6,799 bases of DNA from Spirochaetia bacterium (GTDB lineage: Bacteria; Spirochaetota; Spirochaetia; Treponematales; Breznakiellaceae), in contig BOBG01000105.1 in assembly GCA_026002265.1 (NCBI GenBank), positions 1-6,799 on the forward strand, in the 5' to 3' direction. Position numbers and translations under genes: made by a program. Under the pieces are notes generated by a model that did not search any database, was not told where the DNA came from, and saw nothing but the letters and a program-made list of their open reading frames with translations. Of the stretch, positions 5,752-6,799 are shown in pieces (the stretch's first letter is position 1; each line of letters begins with the position of its first letter).

Positions 5752-6799
5752 GCCCCTGTTGGGGCCTATAGAGTTTTTCTATCCGGATCATGTGCTTGAC
5801 CGCAGAATCAAGATCCGGGAATATTCCAAGGGCAAGCGCGGCCACTACTGCGTCGCCGGCCAGTTCACCGTCACAGACTTCCGGCACGAGAATCGTGCAG
5901 TTGGTGAGCGTTGACTTGAGCTGATTCCACACCGGACTCTTTGCCTGGCCGCCGGAAATCCGCATCTCCTGAATCCTAAAACCGGCCCGTTGAAATTGTT
6001 CCATGACCCCGCGCACCTGAGCGGCGATTTTCTCCAAAACAGCCCGGCCCTGATACGCGTTTTCTGTGTGATCTTCCATAATTTCCCGGAGCGTTTCTTC
6101 ATAACTCCGGTTCTGCTGCCCGGTATTCTTCCGGTACGATTCAAAGAGACTCCCCGATTCCGGAAGCACTCCGCCGAGATTCCACAGTCCATCAACCGGA
6201 CTCGGCATCAAACGAAGCCCCTTAACCGGCACCGGATCGTGAATACAAAGGTTGATACCTTCCGAAGTGCCGGCCCGGTCGCACACAATCCCCGGCTCAG
6301 TCGTTCCGGTTCCAATGATCGCGGCCACAAAATCCGGATTCCCAGCCGCAATCGGCACGCCATCCCATTTTCCAATTATCGTACCCATCGAAACAAAAGG
6401 AGGCAATTTTTCCGGATCAATGCCGGCAGAATCGCATTGTTCAGCGTCCCAATAAAAATTCCGGTAGGATTCAGCGGGAAGTACACTGACCGGCTCCGCA
6501 CCGAGCCGCCATGCAAGCCATTCCTGCGCGGACAAAAAAAACCGGGTACTTTTGTAGGAATCCGGTTCATTGTCACGAAAGTAGGCAATATGGGCTAAAA
6601 AAAACGAGGAGCCTCTTGTAGGAGTCCGGTTACCGTACCAAAAAAGAGGAGAACCGGATTCGTTATGAGCATTCACCGGGACAAGAGTCGGACCATTTCC
6701 GGAAATACAAATCGCGGCCGGTTCTAATGATGGAAGGTGCTTCAAGGCCCGGAAAAAAGTTATTTCCCAGGTTTCGGCACGCACAGGTTCATTGTACGG
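5741..6799 (-). CDS. FGGY-family carbohydrate kinase, xylulokinase-like (5' partial)
   Basis: The frame is open to the right edge. The 352 residues seen are the larger C-terminal part of a protein that usually has about 500, so the first glycine-rich phosphate motif and the true start are missing; the GTG at 6784 is only an internal codon. Near the edge, CISGNGPTLVPV and FWYGNR (about 31-57) belong to the N-terminal substrate lobe. GVPIAAGNPDFVAAIIGTGT (about 147-166) contains the expected catalytic Asp (D156) and the start of the second lobe. ISGGQAKSPVWNQL (about 281-294) is the adenosine-binding motif, followed by an ELAGDAVVAALALG segment. The family phosphorylates sugars or polyols with ATP in the cytoplasm. 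The substrate cannot be fixed from these motifs: xylulose is the nearest style, but other pentoses and sugar alcohols are possible. The gene converges on the PBP gene. Confidence 0.9.
   Translation of the reverse strand, partial: PYNEPVRAETWEITFFRALKHLPSLEPAAICISGNGPTLVPVNAHNESGSPLFWYGNRTPTRGSSFFLAHIAYFRDNEPDSYKSTRFFLSAQEWLAWRLGAEPVSVLPAESYRNFYWDAEQCDSAGIDPEKLPPFVSMGTIIGKWDGVPIAAGNPDFVAAIIGTGTTEPGIVCDRAGTSEGINLCIHDPVPVKGLRLMPSPVDGLWNLGGVLPESGSLFESYRKNTGQQNRSYEETLREIMEDHTENAYQGRAVLEKIAAQVRGVMEQFQRAGFRIQEMRISGGQAKSPVWNQLKSTLTNCTILVPEVCDGELAGDAVVAALALGIFPDLDSAVKHMIRIEKLYRPQQGRLL

Noticed and set aside
5614..5799. 61-codon plus-strand ORF in the convergent spacer
   Set aside because: It has no Shine-Dalgarno sequence, crosses the nine-T tract and a terminator-like hairpin, and ends inside the kinase in antisense.
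5990..6598. 202-codon plus-strand ORF opposite the kinase
   Set aside because: It is the reverse of a clear FGGY kinase frame, its product is Arg/Pro/His-rich without domain character, and it has no ribosome site.

Overview
The window holds bacterial chromosomal DNA. I think it comes from a spirochaete of the Treponema/Spirochaeta type. The two neighbouring chemoreceptors carry the 'EAAHAG' hairpin tip (His where enterobacterial receptors have Arg) and very long signalling arms, both of which I associate with spirochaetal receptors. This placement is an inference from protein style only, because no rRNA or other marker is present.

Layout. Positions 1-909 (+) are the 3' part of a methyl-accepting chemotaxis protein ending in a PilZ (cyclic di-GMP) domain; its 5' part lies outside the window. 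A short spacer (910-996) holds a probable terminator and a -10-like box almost touching the next start codon. Positions 997-2862 (+) are a complete second chemoreceptor of 621 aa. It has six predicted membrane helices, no sizeable extracytoplasmic sensor domain, a HAMP domain and a long signalling hairpin. Positions 2920-5478 (+) are a complete class A penicillin-binding protein (PBP1A type) with all core glycosyltransferase and transpeptidase motifs, a longer-than-usual region between the two enzymes and a 69-residue C-terminal tail. It is followed by a strong intrinsic terminator.

Positions 5479-5740 are crowded. They hold that terminator, a second terminator-like hairpin with nine T residues, a pair of 17-nt near-identical direct repeats, and a candidate 58-codon gene on the minus strand (5444-5620). 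The small gene is too short for most gene callers. It has the best Shine-Dalgarno sequence in the window and reads through the PBP terminator into the PBP 3' end. Positions 5741-6799 (-) are the 3' part of an FGGY-family sugar kinase, which converges on the PBP gene and runs off the right edge.

How the parts relate. The two receptors would act in polar chemosensory arrays with CheA and CheW; one could also respond to cyclic di-GMP. The PBP builds peptidoglycan, and the sugar kinase serves carbohydrate uptake or catabolism. The receptors form a functional pair; the PBP and kinase look like separate units. I found no CRISPR array, tRNA, rRNA, complete insertion sequence or clear multi-gene novel system. 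The most noteworthy items are the MCP-PilZ fusion, the sensorless six-helix receptor, the hidden small ORF, the repeat pair in the convergent spacer, and a strong enrichment of CCGG in the right-hand two thirds.
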